NCBI GenBank assembly: GCA_030052745.1
Contig: JANBVO010000047.1
Span: 62,001-126,000, forward strand
Length of the DNA stretch: 64,000 bases
Direction of reading: 5' to 3'
Origin: Pleurostoma richardsiae
Lineage: Eukaryota; Ascomycota; Sordariomycetes; Calosphaeriales; Pleurostomataceae
A program made the translations under genes and the position numbers. Positions 45,101 through 55,999 of this stretch are shown one piece after another. Positions within the stretch are counted from its first letter, which is position 1. Each line of letters starts with the position of its first letter. The notes below the pieces were generated by a model. The model saw nothing but the letters and a program-made list of their open reading frames with translations, had not been told where the DNA came from and made no database searches.

Positions 45101-45228
45101 GGTACCTTAGGTAGGTAGGTAGTGTACCTCCTACGCGGTCAGGGTACCCGGCGGCCCAGCACGTGCATTGTGTGGCATGTGCTGTACAGTACCAGCCAGC
45201 AAAGGAGGCAAGGTACCTACCTACCTAT
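45101..45228. promoter_or_regulatory. TACCTAGGTA-type palindrome cluster
   Basis: GGTACCTTAGGTAGGTAGGTAG at 45101-45122 (a GTAG tandem), GTGTACCTCC, and AGGTACCTACCTACCTATC at 45210-45228. They lie about 1.4 kb upstream of the BAR gene start, with weaker words nearer to it. Confidence 0.45.
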
Positions 45229-45525
45229 CGAGCAGGGAGAGCCGCTGCTGTCCCCAGAGGCGGCCGCTAAGATGCCGCCTCCAACCAAGAAGCGTCAAAC
45301 GTCGTCCTGTGGTCCTGCTTGACGCCCAGCGCCGGAGCCAAATCCGGCTCCTCAGACCCGTTTCAGCCTCGACGGGCCGCTGCCAATCGACCGTTTGGAC
45401 CTTCGAAAACCCTCGTGGGGCTCGGCAGGCATGAATGACAGCGACCGCCTCCAACGCCGCCGAGTCGCTGAGCATTCCCCAGCGCCGCGCTCGCCGGATC
45501 GCTCGGGAGGAAGCATCTTGACGAC

Positions 45526-45543
45526 CTGCTGCTGCTGCTGCTG
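45526..45543. repeat. CTG triplet repeat
   Basis: Six tandem CTG units in non-coding DNA. Confidence 0.8.
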
Positions 45544-45671
45544 TGCCCTCGCATCCTGTGGTCCACGAGATCCCATCCCTTGAGCGTCATGACGCGTGTC
45601 TCCGCGGGCGGCCATTGGCAGCAGAGAGCCTCCGCCTCTTCCGCACGACCGTCACCGCGCAACAATGCTGC

Positions 45672-46727
45672 ATGTCTTTGTCGATCCCCAGCGGCCACTT
45701 GCCTCCCTCTGCTCGTTCCAGCCAGGCCAGTCATGCATCATCGCTGGCCATGAAGCATCCAAGCATCCAAGCATCGCATGCTCAAAGCGTGTTTGATGGC
45801 CGCACCTGGCATGCCGGACCCTCCATGTTTGGTATTGGGCCCGCCTCTGGTCTCTGCACAGCCTCGTTCGGCTCGAGTGATGTTCACGGCTCGCCCTTCG
45901 CGGTTTCAGGCACTGGCCGGCGCGTCCACTCATTGACAGACCAATCCATACCTCTTCGCGAGACCCAAGTGTCCAACCGCGTAGCACCGCCGACCTCCGG
46001 ATACGTCGGGGATGCTTCTCAACAGCGCAACAACCAGCCCACGACCTCGTGGTTTGCATTGGATGAGGGTCTGTCCAGTCGGGACATTACTATGTGTCGG
46101 CAGCGTCCAAGTGGTCAATCGGGAAGCAGCAGCTTCGTATGCCTCTTCAGTGCTGTAGTAAATACCTTTGTTTCACATAATGCAAAGCACGAGCAAGTAT
46201 CAAGGCTGCTTTTCCTTGCCTTTTGCACCGCCAAACAAGGCAAGTCATATATAGAGAGAAGTGCCTCAGCTCGTGGCCATGCAGCTATCTGCGTTCAAGA
46301 AAGACTTAGGTACTGTGCATCAACCATCGTCTCAGTGCATGTCATGTCGTCTTCCGGCTCGCCCTGTGGCTCGAGCCTCCTTTTGCCCCTCACGCTGGTC
46401 CGAAGTAGCCATTCATTTGCCAGCGTCAGCCAAGTGTTCGCACGCGTTCTTGACAGCAGTGACATGCACGACGCACTTAACGTTGCTGGAGCCATACTCT
46501 GCCTTCCTCACCGGAAGCAACCTCGAGGCGGGACGACTCGCAGGCGAGAAACGCCGCGTCCCAGTGCCCTTAGAACAGCTGCCGAGGATGCATATGCCCT
46601 GATACCAGATGCTAGGTCGGGGGGCCCTTTCCAGACGGTTCATCTCGACGTAGATCAAGATATCTTCGAGTTGCCAGGTCATGTATTGCCAAGCATTCGG
46701 ACCATGTACCGTTACCTGGAGAACTGA
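45672..46727 (+). CDS. doubtful long open frame
   Basis: An ATG at 45672 opens a 351-residue frame; the frame is in fact open from at least 45543. Such a length is unlikely by chance in DNA that is not antisense to a gene. Against it: the product is Ser/Arg/His-rich with no domain, signal peptide, membrane segment or motif that I recognise, codon use does not resemble its neighbours, and there is no intron. It could be a young or lineage-specific gene, a transcribed non-coding region, or chance. Confidence 0.25.
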   Translation: MSLSIPSGHLPPSARSSQASHASSLAMKHPSIQASHAQSVFDGRTWHAGPSMFGIGPASGLCTASFGSSDVHGSPFAVSGTGRRVHSLTDQSIPLRETQVSNRVAPPTSGYVGDASQQRNNQPTTSWFALDEGLSSRDITMCRQRPSGQSGSSSFVCLFSAVVNTFVSHNAKHEQVSRLLFLAFCTAKQGKSYIERSASARGHAAICVQERLRYCASTIVSVHVMSSSGSPCGSSLLLPLTLVRSSHSFASVSQVFARVLDSSDMHDALNVAGAILCLPHRKQPRGGTTRRRETPRPSALRTAAEDAYALIPDARSGGPFQTVHLDVDQDIFELPGHVLPSIRTMYRYLEN

Positions 46728-47019
46728 CTGCTCCCTGTTGCGCTGTCCACTCGGGCTTGACCTGTGTACACGTCTCATGTTCATCTGCCATGGTCATGGT
46801 CCAGCGTCCACGATTTCCCACTTAGGTTCTACAAGAGATCCAAGGTCAATCGAACGTTGAGTTCCTCCTGCCAGACCCGAGGTCTGCGCCTCTCCTGTGA
46901 TACTTTCGTCCGCCTGGTTTCAGACGCTTCGTATGCCGAGGTACGGCGCCTGCGGGCATGCGAAGATCTGGGCTGATGCGCCAGGACACTGGTCAAGGTG
47001 TGCAGCCGTCCTCGCAGCA

Positions 47020-48267
47020 TTAGCTCGAGTCGTTCCTGGCGACGCGGTATGCCGGGAGCGGCGCTGTTGCCTTTTGGCTCGCTTCGTATGACGGAGGCGC
47101 TCCGGCGTCGTCGGCCGGCAGCTCCCTCGCGGCAGTCCCAAGGGACCTAATTGCTTCCTCCACTCCGGGCTCCATCCTGGGAGGCAGGACCGTCACGTTC
47201 CTCCACTGCATCTTGAATTTGATGTCGTCGCCCAGGCACGTCACGGTCGCCTTGAGCTCCAGGTCGTATGTTCGCTTGACGGCGAAACAGGAAAATGTCG
47301 GCGGGATCCCCGGCGCTTTCCAAGGCAAGACGTTGGTGAACCTCTTGGGCGAGTCGAGCGACAGAGCGGACATAAGGGGTCTGTAGGCGATGAGGATATG
47401 GCCGGCCATGTCGGTGATCTGGTCGCTGAAGATTCCAGGGAGCCTCGCGATGGTCCTGTTCTTGAGGAACACGGAGTAGTCTCTGAGCTGGAAGTCAGGC
47501 GTTGTCTCCAGGTTGCCGCCGACCAGCATGGACACCAGTCTTATCTCTATGTCGTAGGGCTTTCCGACGACCATGGTCGTTGGGCCTTCGGCGGTCATGG
47601 TGAAGACGAGGTTTCGGACGTCATCTGACTGATGGAACGCATTGAGCACCGACTCCCGCTTGCCCAATGGACGCGGAAGGCCGGTGTCGGTGAGCTTGAA
47701 GAGCACACGGCCCGAGTCCAGTGACTTGAAGAGCACGGGTCTGGGGTCCGGATAGGCGGCGGCACGACACGTCGTCAAGGTCAGCGTGGCCTTGTCCACC
47801 CAGTCGGAGAACGTGCGAGGGACTCTGGCCGTGACCCGGTAGTATATGGCACACGAGCCGGCGCTGGCCGCATCGTCGCACGAAGGCGGCAGGGCGTGCA
47901 TGCCCGACGTGCCCAGCCCCCTGAAGAGGAGAGTGTCGTCGTGGAACTCGTTCCGGAGGGTGAAGTTTTCTGGGAAACTGAAGGAGAAGGGATACTCGTA
48001 GACGTCCGCTGCGAGCTTCACCGCCTCCCTCACGAGATATTCGCTCCTTTGGAACAGGACATACGTCCATACCCTCTCGCTCTGCCCCTGGCCGACCGTG
48101 ACTTTGACCTTGCCCGTGAAGTCGGCCCGCACGCTCCCAACGGTTTCCTCTCGGTCCAGAGTGAGCCTGACTCTGCCGGTGAACCACTCGCCAGCAGTGA
48201 AGAAGTGCGGAGCATCAAGGGTGCCCCGGTAGGGAGGGTCCAGGATGACCCGGATACGCGAGCTCAT
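47020..48267 (-). CDS. alpha-arrestin-like protein with PPxY motif
   Basis: An intronless 415-residue arrestin-fold protein. The arrestin N-domain is at about 1-165 (RIRVILDPPYRG, GEWFTGRVRLTLDREE, YVLFQRSEYLVREA, YEYPFSFSFPENF) and a C-domain follows to about 370 (PTTMVVGKPYDIEIRL). PPSY at about 391-394 in the C-terminal tail is a site for the WW domains of the Rsp5/Nedd4 ubiquitin ligase. Proteins of this kind bring the ligase to plasma-membrane permeases and trigger their endocytosis. It is shorter than typical Art/PalF proteins, with a brief tail. Endocytic BAR genes lie on both sides. Which cargo it serves is unknown. Confidence 0.88.
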   Translation of the reverse strand: MSSRIRVILDPPYRGTLDAPHFFTAGEWFTGRVRLTLDREETVGSVRADFTGKVKVTVGQGQSERVWTYVLFQRSEYLVREAVKLAADVYEYPFSFSFPENFTLRNEFHDDTLLFRGLGTSGMHALPPSCDDAASAGSCAIYYRVTARVPRTFSDWVDKATLTLTTCRAAAYPDPRPVLFKSLDSGRVLFKLTDTGLPRPLGKRESVLNAFHQSDDVRNLVFTMTAEGPTTMVVGKPYDIEIRLVSMLVGGNLETTPDFQLRDYSVFLKNRTIARLPGIFSDQITDMAGHILIAYRPLMSALSLDSPKRFTNVLPWKAPGIPPTFSCFAVKRTYDLELKATVTCLGDDIKFKMQWRNVTVLPPRMEPGVEEAIRSLGTAARELPADDAGAPPSYEASQKATAPLPAYRVARNDSS

Positions 48268-48928
48268 TGTGGCCTGTCGGCAGAGTCCTTGGGGAGTGAG
48301 CAGATGATCTGACGGGCTTTAGGGATGTGTCGCTGCAGAACCCAGAAAACCTAGAAAATGAGCAGCGTTCTGCGAGGTCTGGTTCATGCGCACCTGTCTC
48401 CAACGGCCAGGGCCAAGGTTTATAATAATCGATCATTTCCAGGCTGATACCCCGGCAGCTGTTAGTCCTGGGAGGATTCCAGCGCAAGGCAACCCGCACG
48501 CACAGCCTCGGTTGAGAGCCAATCCAGCGCCAAAGACGCGGGGCAAAGTAACGAGCTGCGCCGATCGCTTCCCCAGACCGTACGACGTCTCTTACCTACA
48601 GCTAACGAGATCACAAGTAACGACGTGGGGAATTGGGGATCCCAACTCCTCTTCAACGGCTGCTTGTCCGAGGGCTGGTGGCACGCACGTGCGGCATGCG
48701 TGCATGTATGTAGGTAGTAAGTAGGTATGCTTGTATTGTCTATCTCGACTCTCGTGCAACTGGTCCCGGCCAAGCCAGGACGGGAAACCGACGAATCCCC
48801 ATCACACGACCGAATAGAAGATGACCGGCATAACGCTGATCTCGTGCATCATAAGTCGATACCTTCTGCCTCCGCCGCCACCGTCAAATGAAGCCTGCCC
48901 TGTTCCCCTCCATGATTCTGTCCTGTGT
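48268..48928. other. intergenic
   Basis: Promoter of the arrestin gene (minus) and the 3' end of the Rvs161 gene. GTAGGTAGTAAGTAGGTATGC at about 48710-48730 belongs to the same word family as the palindrome clusters. Confidence 0.45.
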
Positions 48929-50134
48929 CTATACCGTCCCGCTGATGCTCAGCTCGCGAATCTCCTGCAAGACCTGCTCGACCCTAGAGTCCAGCTGGCC
49001 CTGTGCATACTGATCTCTCGTGTCGGCGTCTAGATACTGCTGAACCTGCGCCATCCGGCTGTACGCCTCGGCGCAGAAGCGCAACTGGATCTTGACGAGA
49101 GCCTCGAAGGACGGGTCCAGATACGGCACGCGGAGGTCGATGAGCTGCGGCAGCTCGGAGCACAGCTGCTCGTTCAGCTGCTCGTAGGCCGCCTTGGCCA
49201 TCTCCTGCTCCTTCTCGGCCCGAGGCAGCTTGGTCACGTCCTTGTCGGGCTTGTCGACCAGCCGCTTGACCTTGGCGCGCAGTGCGTCGTAGTCGAGGAG
49301 CTTATGGCTGCGCTTCTTGATACCTGAAGGAAGCGTTAGCACGTTGCGCGCAGTCCAGAGCCGGATCGGCAAATAGGCAAAGACATGCATTCGTTGACGT
49401 CAGGGAAGTAGGCGCAGAATCTCGTGATGGGCTCGAGAACCGTCGTCCTGGTCTCTATCAGCTCGCTTGTCCAGCCCGGAGGCACGCCATAGCCTGAAGA
49501 GTCGGCGAGCTATTCACCTGTAGGGACCATCCAGCGCCTTTATCGTCTCCGCATCGAGGTCTTCAACAGCCTGTTTGTAACTCCGGCTCACGCCGTCTTT
49601 CGCGCCAGCGTCTCCGTAGAAGGCGTCGATGGTTTCAGCAATGCGCATCTGTGAGGCCGTCATCGCTATTCGCAGTGGGTATCAGCATCAGCGCACTGTC
49701 TTCCTCTGCATGCAGTAGCACGACTGCTCACCTCGCAGAGAATCCAGGTAACCTTTGGCCTCCTTCTGTAGCCGCAGTGATGCCGCCTCCATCGTGCGAA
49801 ACCGCCTGTAAACGGTCAGATCCGCCGTGTCTAGCAAAACTCGATGGAGCATAGCCGATTGCGCGACCATAGGAGCGTTGGTGGCGGGCTTCTCGCATAC
49901 CTCTCCTCGACTTCGTAATCCCGGTCGTTGGTCTTCTCGACATGGCCTGTTCCCACGATCGTCCGTCAGCCAGAGCGCCCAGGGAGGCAGAATAGAGGGG
50001 ATGCGTACCGGTCTTCATCATAACCTGCGTCGTCGCGCGGTTGACATTCTTCTTGAACCCTGCGCATGCGGTCAGAGCGGCGACCTCACAGTTGGGTGTG
50101 GATGCGGGGGAATGCTCGTACCTGCCCAAGACAT
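48929..50134 (-). CDS. rvs161: Rvs161-type BAR protein, seven exons
   Basis: Amphiphysin-like BAR protein that pairs with Rvs167 to squeeze the neck of endocytic vesicles. Exons on the minus strand: 50134-50122, 50059-50009, 49946-49901, 49805-49732, 49665-49518, 49447-49389 and 49323-48929; they join to 261 residues, the usual length. The product begins MSWAGFKKNVNRATTQVMMKTG and continues HVEKTNDRDYEVEERRFRTM, RAMTASQMRIAETIDAFYG and KRSHKLLDYDALRAKVKRL, all strongly Rvs161-like. It ends RELSISGTV with no SH3 domain, as expected. The first exon is 13 bases. The sixth intron (49388-49324) seems to start with GC, which is needed to give NECIKKRSHK. Cytosolic, at cortical actin patches. Confidence 0.95.
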
Positions 50135-50759
50135 GATGGGCGACTGCGCTAGGTAACGGATCGATGGAACTATAGAACAACGGCAGAGTCTCTGTGGACA
50201 AAGGTCTGACGAAATTGAGGGTTTCTAAATGGCAGGTTGCCGTCGGCGGTGTCGCATCTGCGTTACTTGCGACGATGCGGATGGTGATGGAATCTTGGTC
50301 GTGACAATGCAACAGGAGCGTGTGGCTGTGCGTGCGCCCGCTGATGGCCGGATCGGGAGGAACGACGTCAGCAGCCAGCCGCGCCACACCCCTCGGAGGT
50401 ACCTTACCTTAGATACCCTACCCAATCCAGTCGTCTCGGGCGGAAGAATAAAGCTCCGAGACACACTCGGTCCGCAGTCGAGTCATCTCGGGCTTGCCGA
50501 AGGGACAGGAATCCGCCTCGAATCTTCCTCCCGGCGTGACTAATATCTGAAGTTTCCGGATCCCTAGCAACACTCCAGAATGGATGAGTGGTAGACGGTG
50601 GCAGCTGCGGCGAAGCACAGATGCTTGAGATCGCGTCTTGTCCCGCGCGGTCCCCAGCTACAAATTCACCGTAGCTGGAGACAAGACAAGACGACAAGAC
50701 GACGCCCGTCCGTCATCCTCAAGCTGCTGCTGTTGCTGCTGCTCCTGCTGCTGCTTTCA
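50135..50759. promoter_or_regulatory. divergent promoter of rvs161 and peptidyl-tRNA hydrolase
   Basis: 625 bases between the two starts. GAGGTACCTTACCTTAGATACC at about 50396-50417 is one more member of the palindrome word family, placed roughly in the middle. A CTG-rich tract directly precedes the hydrolase start. Confidence 0.5.
50724..50754. repeat. CTG-rich triplet tract before the hydrolase ATG
   Basis: About ten CTG, TTG and CTC triplets end six bases before the ATG. The tract is in frame with the gene and would encode a leucine run if translation began further upstream. Confidence 0.75.
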
Positions 50760-51416
50760 ATGGATCTCCAAGACTCGATGCCCACCCCCCGCTTCCTCAT
50801 CATCAGCCTGGGTAACCCGGGCGCCTATGCCGACACCCTCCACTCGGCCGGCCACATCGCGCTCGCCGCTTTACAGACGCAATTACTAGGTGTCCAGCCG
50901 CCGTTTTCCTCGCAGCGGTTCGCCAAGAAGGCAACACTATCGTCCGCCGGCCCCAAGTACAGCCTTCTGCAGTCCCCGACCCTGATGAACGTCTCTGGCC
51001 CATGGGTCGCCAGGGCATACAAAGAAGTCCTCTCCGACCAGGGCCTGACACCGGGCCAACTGGGGCTCGTGCTTGTGCATGACGATCTCGAGGAGGAGCT
51101 GGGTGTGGTCAAGATACGGCAGTGGGACAAGAGCCACAGGGGTCACAACGGCGTCAAGAGTGTCAACGCAAGCCTGCGGAAGTCAGACTATCCCGGCGTG
51201 CACTGGGCCAGGATATCCGTCGGGATCGGGCGGCCTGCAGATCGGGACCCCTCCACGGTATCCGACTATGTCCTACGGCCCATGAGCAAATACCAGAAGA
51301 TGGTGCTCAACGACAAGGCGGGGCCGAGCGTGCTGTCATGCTTGACGCAGCTGGAGGATCAATGGCGGAGAGAACTGGACAAGGCGGAAAGGGCAGAGAA
51401 GACGGACAGGAAGTGA
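50760..51416 (+). CDS. pth1: peptidyl-tRNA hydrolase, bacterial type (Pth1)
   Basis: Releases peptides from prematurely dropped peptidyl-tRNA, probably for mitochondrial translation. One exon, 218 residues. The family sites are all present: SLGNPGAYADTLHSAGH, with the catalytic His in TLHSAG; LMNVSG with the Asn that binds the peptide; HDDLEEELG with the partner Asp; and HRGHNGVKSV. The ATG at 50760 is the first in frame. The resulting N-terminus is short, without an evident mitochondrial presequence, and the frame stays open upstream through a leucine-coding CTG tract, so a non-AUG start giving an extension cannot be excluded. Confidence 0.92.
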   Translation: MDLQDSMPTPRFLIISLGNPGAYADTLHSAGHIALAALQTQLLGVQPPFSSQRFAKKATLSSAGPKYSLLQSPTLMNVSGPWVARAYKEVLSDQGLTPGQLGLVLVHDDLEEELGVVKIRQWDKSHRGHNGVKSVNASLRKSDYPGVHWARISVGIGRPADRDPSTVSDYVLRPMSKYQKMVLNDKAGPSVLSCLTQLEDQWRRELDKAERAEKTDRK

Positions 51417-53063
51417 CTGAGCCACTGGCTGCCGGTGTTCTGGCGTTGGTTCAAGATAGATACCCCTTGCGAAGCCAATGAATTCCAGCATTGCATTCCT
51501 CTAACATATCTTGCTGTCCGGGGCGCCCTATAGTACTTCTGATGTCCTTCCCTGTTCAATCAATAGGTGGCTGGCTGGCTGGGGCTGGCTGAAGCTGCAG
51601 ATGCACTAGGAGGAAGAGCAACCCGTCAAGATGCATCTCCAGATATACACGATGAATAACAGGTAGTAGAGAGCACCCTCCATCGTCCACGATACCAGTA
51701 GGTAACCGAGCCGAGTTAGAGGAGAAAATATCATAGGTTTCGGAGATACTGCTTAGCCAACACTTCACGTCACAATCCAGAATAGGTTCAACGGTTAGTA
51801 CAGAGATCTGGGGAGTGGTCACCCAGCGCTGACATCTTCCATCTTTTGTGAGGGATGTCAAACCGCTGCGACTGTTAGCTCGGCGTGCTCGGCGTGCTCA
51901 GCGAAGCTGAATTGATCTTCTGTCGATTGATGCCGCAGAAGCCAGACTTCCCCATGCCAACGCCGGCTGGCAGAAAAGTGCACACACGGGCCCGGCCCAC
52001 CAGAGACTCTTGAGAGCTCAAGGGCTGAGCTCGGCGACGCCTTGAGATTAATACGAGACTCGAGGGGGCATCTATTCCCCCTGGTAGGGTTTCCCCGGGG
52101 AACCTAGACTAGGATTCTTGGATGGCCATGGGCAAGACGTATCGAATGTCATCCGGTATGCTCTCCGTGGGCACCTGTCTCGACAACACCCACCGCTGAA
52201 CATCTTGGTCCATCTATCATCCAGCCCTAATCAGAGCAAGGACGAAACGGTGGCTGCGCAGAGTAGACAGAACCGGGAATCCGGCCTGGTAGACCAGTGC
52301 GATAGATACCCCTTTCGGGATGTTGGCGATATGGATGAGGCAATTTCGGACAAATGAAGACGGCTTTCCTCACACGCGTCGGATTCGCCGTGGCCTGCCA
52401 GATTAGCGTCATGCGCATTGCTCAGGCACGTCGTCGTCGCTGCTGCAGGAAGCCAAGCCAAGCCTGGGGTTGACGCTGCAGCCACGGCGGGCCAAGATTG
52501 GGGGTTTTCGAACGCAGCCGTCGCCGACTCCTCATGCAGGTCGACAGCCATGCCTTGCGCGGTGTTTCAGAGCCAAACAAGTCGCGTCTGGGGTGGGAGA
52601 TCATCTCGGCGGGTTGTCCAGTCAGGCTTCAGCGCTACCCCCCTAACCACGCACCAGACAGAAGCAGAACCCCCACACGAGGCTGGCAGAAGTCAGGGAG
52701 GCTTTCAGCTACGACACGTCATGAACGGGGGTCCAACTTGGAGCTAGAAGGTTTCTAGAAGACAGAAGGTCGGACCTGCAGATAAGAAAAGGTTTTAGAG
52801 TTCCCGTGGTCATGAGTTGGGGTAATCGACACAGGGTAGTCGACGCTGGCCGGCCAATCCGGCTAGGGAAAATGGTCAGGGAGAAGCAAATGACGGCAGC
52901 CACACTCGGTTATGGCGATGCAGCCCGTCCAATAACGTTGGCAAAGGGGTGCTCGCCTCTCGAGCGTGACTGTAGCAGTTCAGTCAGGGCCGCGGCTAAA
53001 TCGGCCCAGAGATGCCGGGCCAGATAACTGTAGTGTTGTATCCACGGCACGGAGCGCCCTCTT

Positions 53064-53097
53064 GGAGAGGGAGAGAGAGAGAGTGTGTGTGTGTGTG
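53064..53097. repeat. compound GA/GT microsatellite
   Basis: A GA run passes directly into a GT run of about seven units. Confidence 0.85.
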
Positions 53098-54964
53098 CAG
53101 ACATTGTAGAGGGTCTTGTCGGGCTGCCATTCTGCATCTGTACTCTGCACCGACCGGAGATTGGCCCCTCTCGCCGCCTCCTGCTCATCGTCGCCGAAGT
53201 CGGGCACCTCCATCGGGTGCGCAGAGCAGAGTCAGGCGATACTCCATCACCGGCGGAGCCGTCGATGCCTCTGAACAACGTATATCGAGGAGTGGTGCCT
53301 TCTCGGAGGGCCGCTGCGGCGACTCGAGGCCCGGACCAAACCTCCACTGGATGCTCGGCGCCATGATCTCGTGATACGTCGCCGAGAGAGTCGACCCGAT
53401 TCCGGTTGCGCCCTCTGGGGTCCTCGAATGCCTTTGCGATCCCCGGCTGCGCTGCGCTGGGCTGGGCTGCCCTGGTCCAGCTAGCGCATCGCCCTGGTTT
53501 CGGCGCCAAGATTACCGCCATTGCGCCAAGATCCGGGCCCGCTGGTGCCCAGAGATAAGGAAGATGGCGGTGGGCCAATGGCCTTACGTCGTGGCATTAG
53601 ATGGCGTTGTCCGGCGCCAGCAAGTCAGTCCCGCAGGCTCCCTTCCCGGCTCTCCAGGGGTTCCCATTCGCGACACTGTGCTTGGGGGGACGAGTCAGCA
53701 GGCTGGACTGAGGACAAAGGACAGCCACAGTGAGAGTCAGGCTGTCGACGTCTAGCGCAGCTCGTCGAGGGCAAGGCCAGTTGGGCTTGGGGGTTGACGG
53801 CAGCGACGGCAGCGACGGCAATGCAAGTCGGGGGCCGAGTTGGGACGCCCTTAAACGCCACACCTTGCCATCTTGCCGTCCGTGGCCTGTCACGACTCAC
53901 GGCTGTCCCCTTTTGGTCGCGCCCTACCGTGTTAGTTTCCAGTGCCAGATAACGGCTGGAGGGCCCCGGGGCAGGGCGAGCGCGGGTGACAGCAAGATAC
54001 TCGTAATGAGTCCGCTGCGGCGGGACTCGCCTGTCGGTACCGGTTTTGCCAACTGCCACTAGGGCTAAGGTATCCGTCGCGCGTCCGTCATTACAGATTG
54101 ATGGATTATTTGCGCCCAGCAACTGCTAGACCGTGCAGGAGGGCCACGGCCAACGTCTATAGCACGCAGGACGAGGAGGAGCAGGATGCTCTATGTATGC
54201 AGCGTTATGGAACCCCGAATCCTCCCAGGATCCTCGAGTGAGCAGGATGAGGAGTCGGGCACTGCCGTAGCTGCCAGCAAGCAAGCAAGCAGGCCGCAGC
54301 AGGTCGCCAAGGGGGGGCCAAAATGGCATCTTCCGTCGGAACGCCAGATCGCCATGCGTGGAAGTCGGAGCCTGCGACATCGGCTTTACTCTCGTGAGCG
54401 CAGCTCCATGTATCATGTAAAGTGCAGAGTGGCTTGTTCTACAAGATGAAACCGCGACTTTCAGGCGGCAACGTTGTGCTTCGTATTACGGCAACGGAAC
54501 AGGCGTCGGACAAAAATAGGCCGTCGTCCTCAAATAGCCAGCTGAATGGGTTGGCATGGCAGGATTCGGCCACGGGGCCGGAGAGGGACGGGAGACCGAG
54601 ACACATCATCTGCGGTGATGCTCAACTGGTTCATCCATTCCTGGGTTCATGGCGCTCGCTCTCACAGCAGCATGCAGGCAAGTGACGACAGTGTCCAACT
54701 GACTACGAGCCGGGGGGATGGAAGGCCCAAGACTCAAGCAACTAACTGGCCGCGTGGGATGCTGGCGCAAGCTACACTATTAACGGATGGGCACCGACTG
54801 CAGTGTTGCAGCTGCATGCAGACGACCTAGTCACGTCAAGCCACCGGGGGAGGAAAGGGAAAGCCTCATTTCGCTTTGGCGACGCCTCTCAGCTGCCCGT
54901 CCGGGCGCAGAGGGTGGATGCATCCATGATCCCCTGCGTAGATGCATGCATGTGTGGTGGTACA

Positions 54965-55000
54965 GATGGATGGATGGATGCACGCACGCACACACACACA
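54965..55000. repeat. compound GATG/CACG/CA microsatellite
   Basis: Three GATG units, two to three CACG units and a CA run follow each other. Confidence 0.85.
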
Positions 55001-55388
55001 GCTGTTGTGCAGCAGCCTCTTCCGCCCTCGCTCCGGCTGCCCCAGGAATCCGCCTTGTGCAACGTGAAGCTGAGAGCAATTCCATCCATGCTGTGCACCC
55101 CGGGAGAGGAGAGGAGGGGAGAGGGTCTCTGCTATGTCACTTCACCTCACCCCGTAACAGACGGTCAGATCGGTGGTCAGCGTGGTCAGCAGCCGCGAGG
55201 ACTCGGACTCGGCAGCATCCTGCTCTGCTTGCGACTCCGGCCTCGAGCAGTTGAGTGCCGTACATATGCGTCTCCATCTACTCTACATGCCTACCTAGTG
55301 ATGGTCCCCGATCCCCCGTCGCGGCGGCACTCGATATGGACGGACTCGCACTCTGAACCCGGCACATCTGTATTCCACTCCATACTGT

Positions 55389-55413
55389 CTACCCATCTAC
55401 CCATCTACCCATG
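55389..55413. repeat. TACCCATC tandem repeat
   Basis: Three copies of an eight-base unit in tandem. Confidence 0.75.
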
Positions 55414-55573
55414 TACGTACTATGGTACGGAGTCGTCTATGATACATGCGGCACGGAGGACGTGTAGCCCATCGAGTAGTCTGGTCCGCCTGCCTCCACA
55501 ATCAGAAGTTCGCCAAGGACCGGGCCAAGGCCCTGGTCAGCGCTTGACCATCGTTAATTCGCGAGAGAAACCC

Positions 55574-55999
55574 TTATCTCTGTGGACCGTGCTGGTTCCA
55601 CCGCCTAGTGCCTTGGCGATATGGAGCCAGGCAAGCCAGGCCGCAGAGGGAGCGTGGCCGGACGGGGCGCCTACACCGTAGTGCGCCATGATACGGATTA
55701 GTGTGTGTAGATACCACGACTCACCAGCTCGACGCTCGATGCTCGATGCGCGCGATGCTCCTCGATGACTGGCCCGGCTGCCTGTCTGCCATGGTACATA
55801 GCACGGCTTACTATCTACCGCAATGTACAGTACACAGTAGCATGTACAGAAGATTCCGCGCGGGCGGGCGGGCGGGCAGGGGGGAAGAGGAGCGAGGAGG
55901 AGGAGGAGGCCAAGCTTCTCACTTTCTTCTTCACACCCTGCGCGCCCGAGGTTCGCCCTCGTCTGGCTCCCGGATGCCATCCGTTCATTTATTTATCTG
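55574..55999. promoter_or_regulatory. GATA sites before the ammonium transporter
   Basis: TTATCT at 55574-55579 and TTATCTG at 55993-55999 are AGATAA and CAGATAA on the other strand, both HGATAR. The nearer one is 250 bases before the start codon. Control by AreA/NIT2 is known for fungal ammonium permeases, so these are plausible sites. Confidence 0.4.

Larger units (their letters stand above)
43688..47019. other. 3.3 kb region without a confident gene
   Basis: The left part is the promoter of the BAR gene: pyrimidine/purine-rich with GTAGGTACC-like words from about 44518 and strongly at 45101-45228, and a GCC/GAC triplet repeat at about 44580-44612. A CTG repeat lies at 45526-45543. The right part holds the long open frame 45672-46727, reported separately with low confidence. 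Confidence 0.5.

Noticed and set aside
54803-55681. 292-codon plus-strand frame
   Set aside because: Driven by microsatellites and low-complexity sequence; no recognisable protein features.
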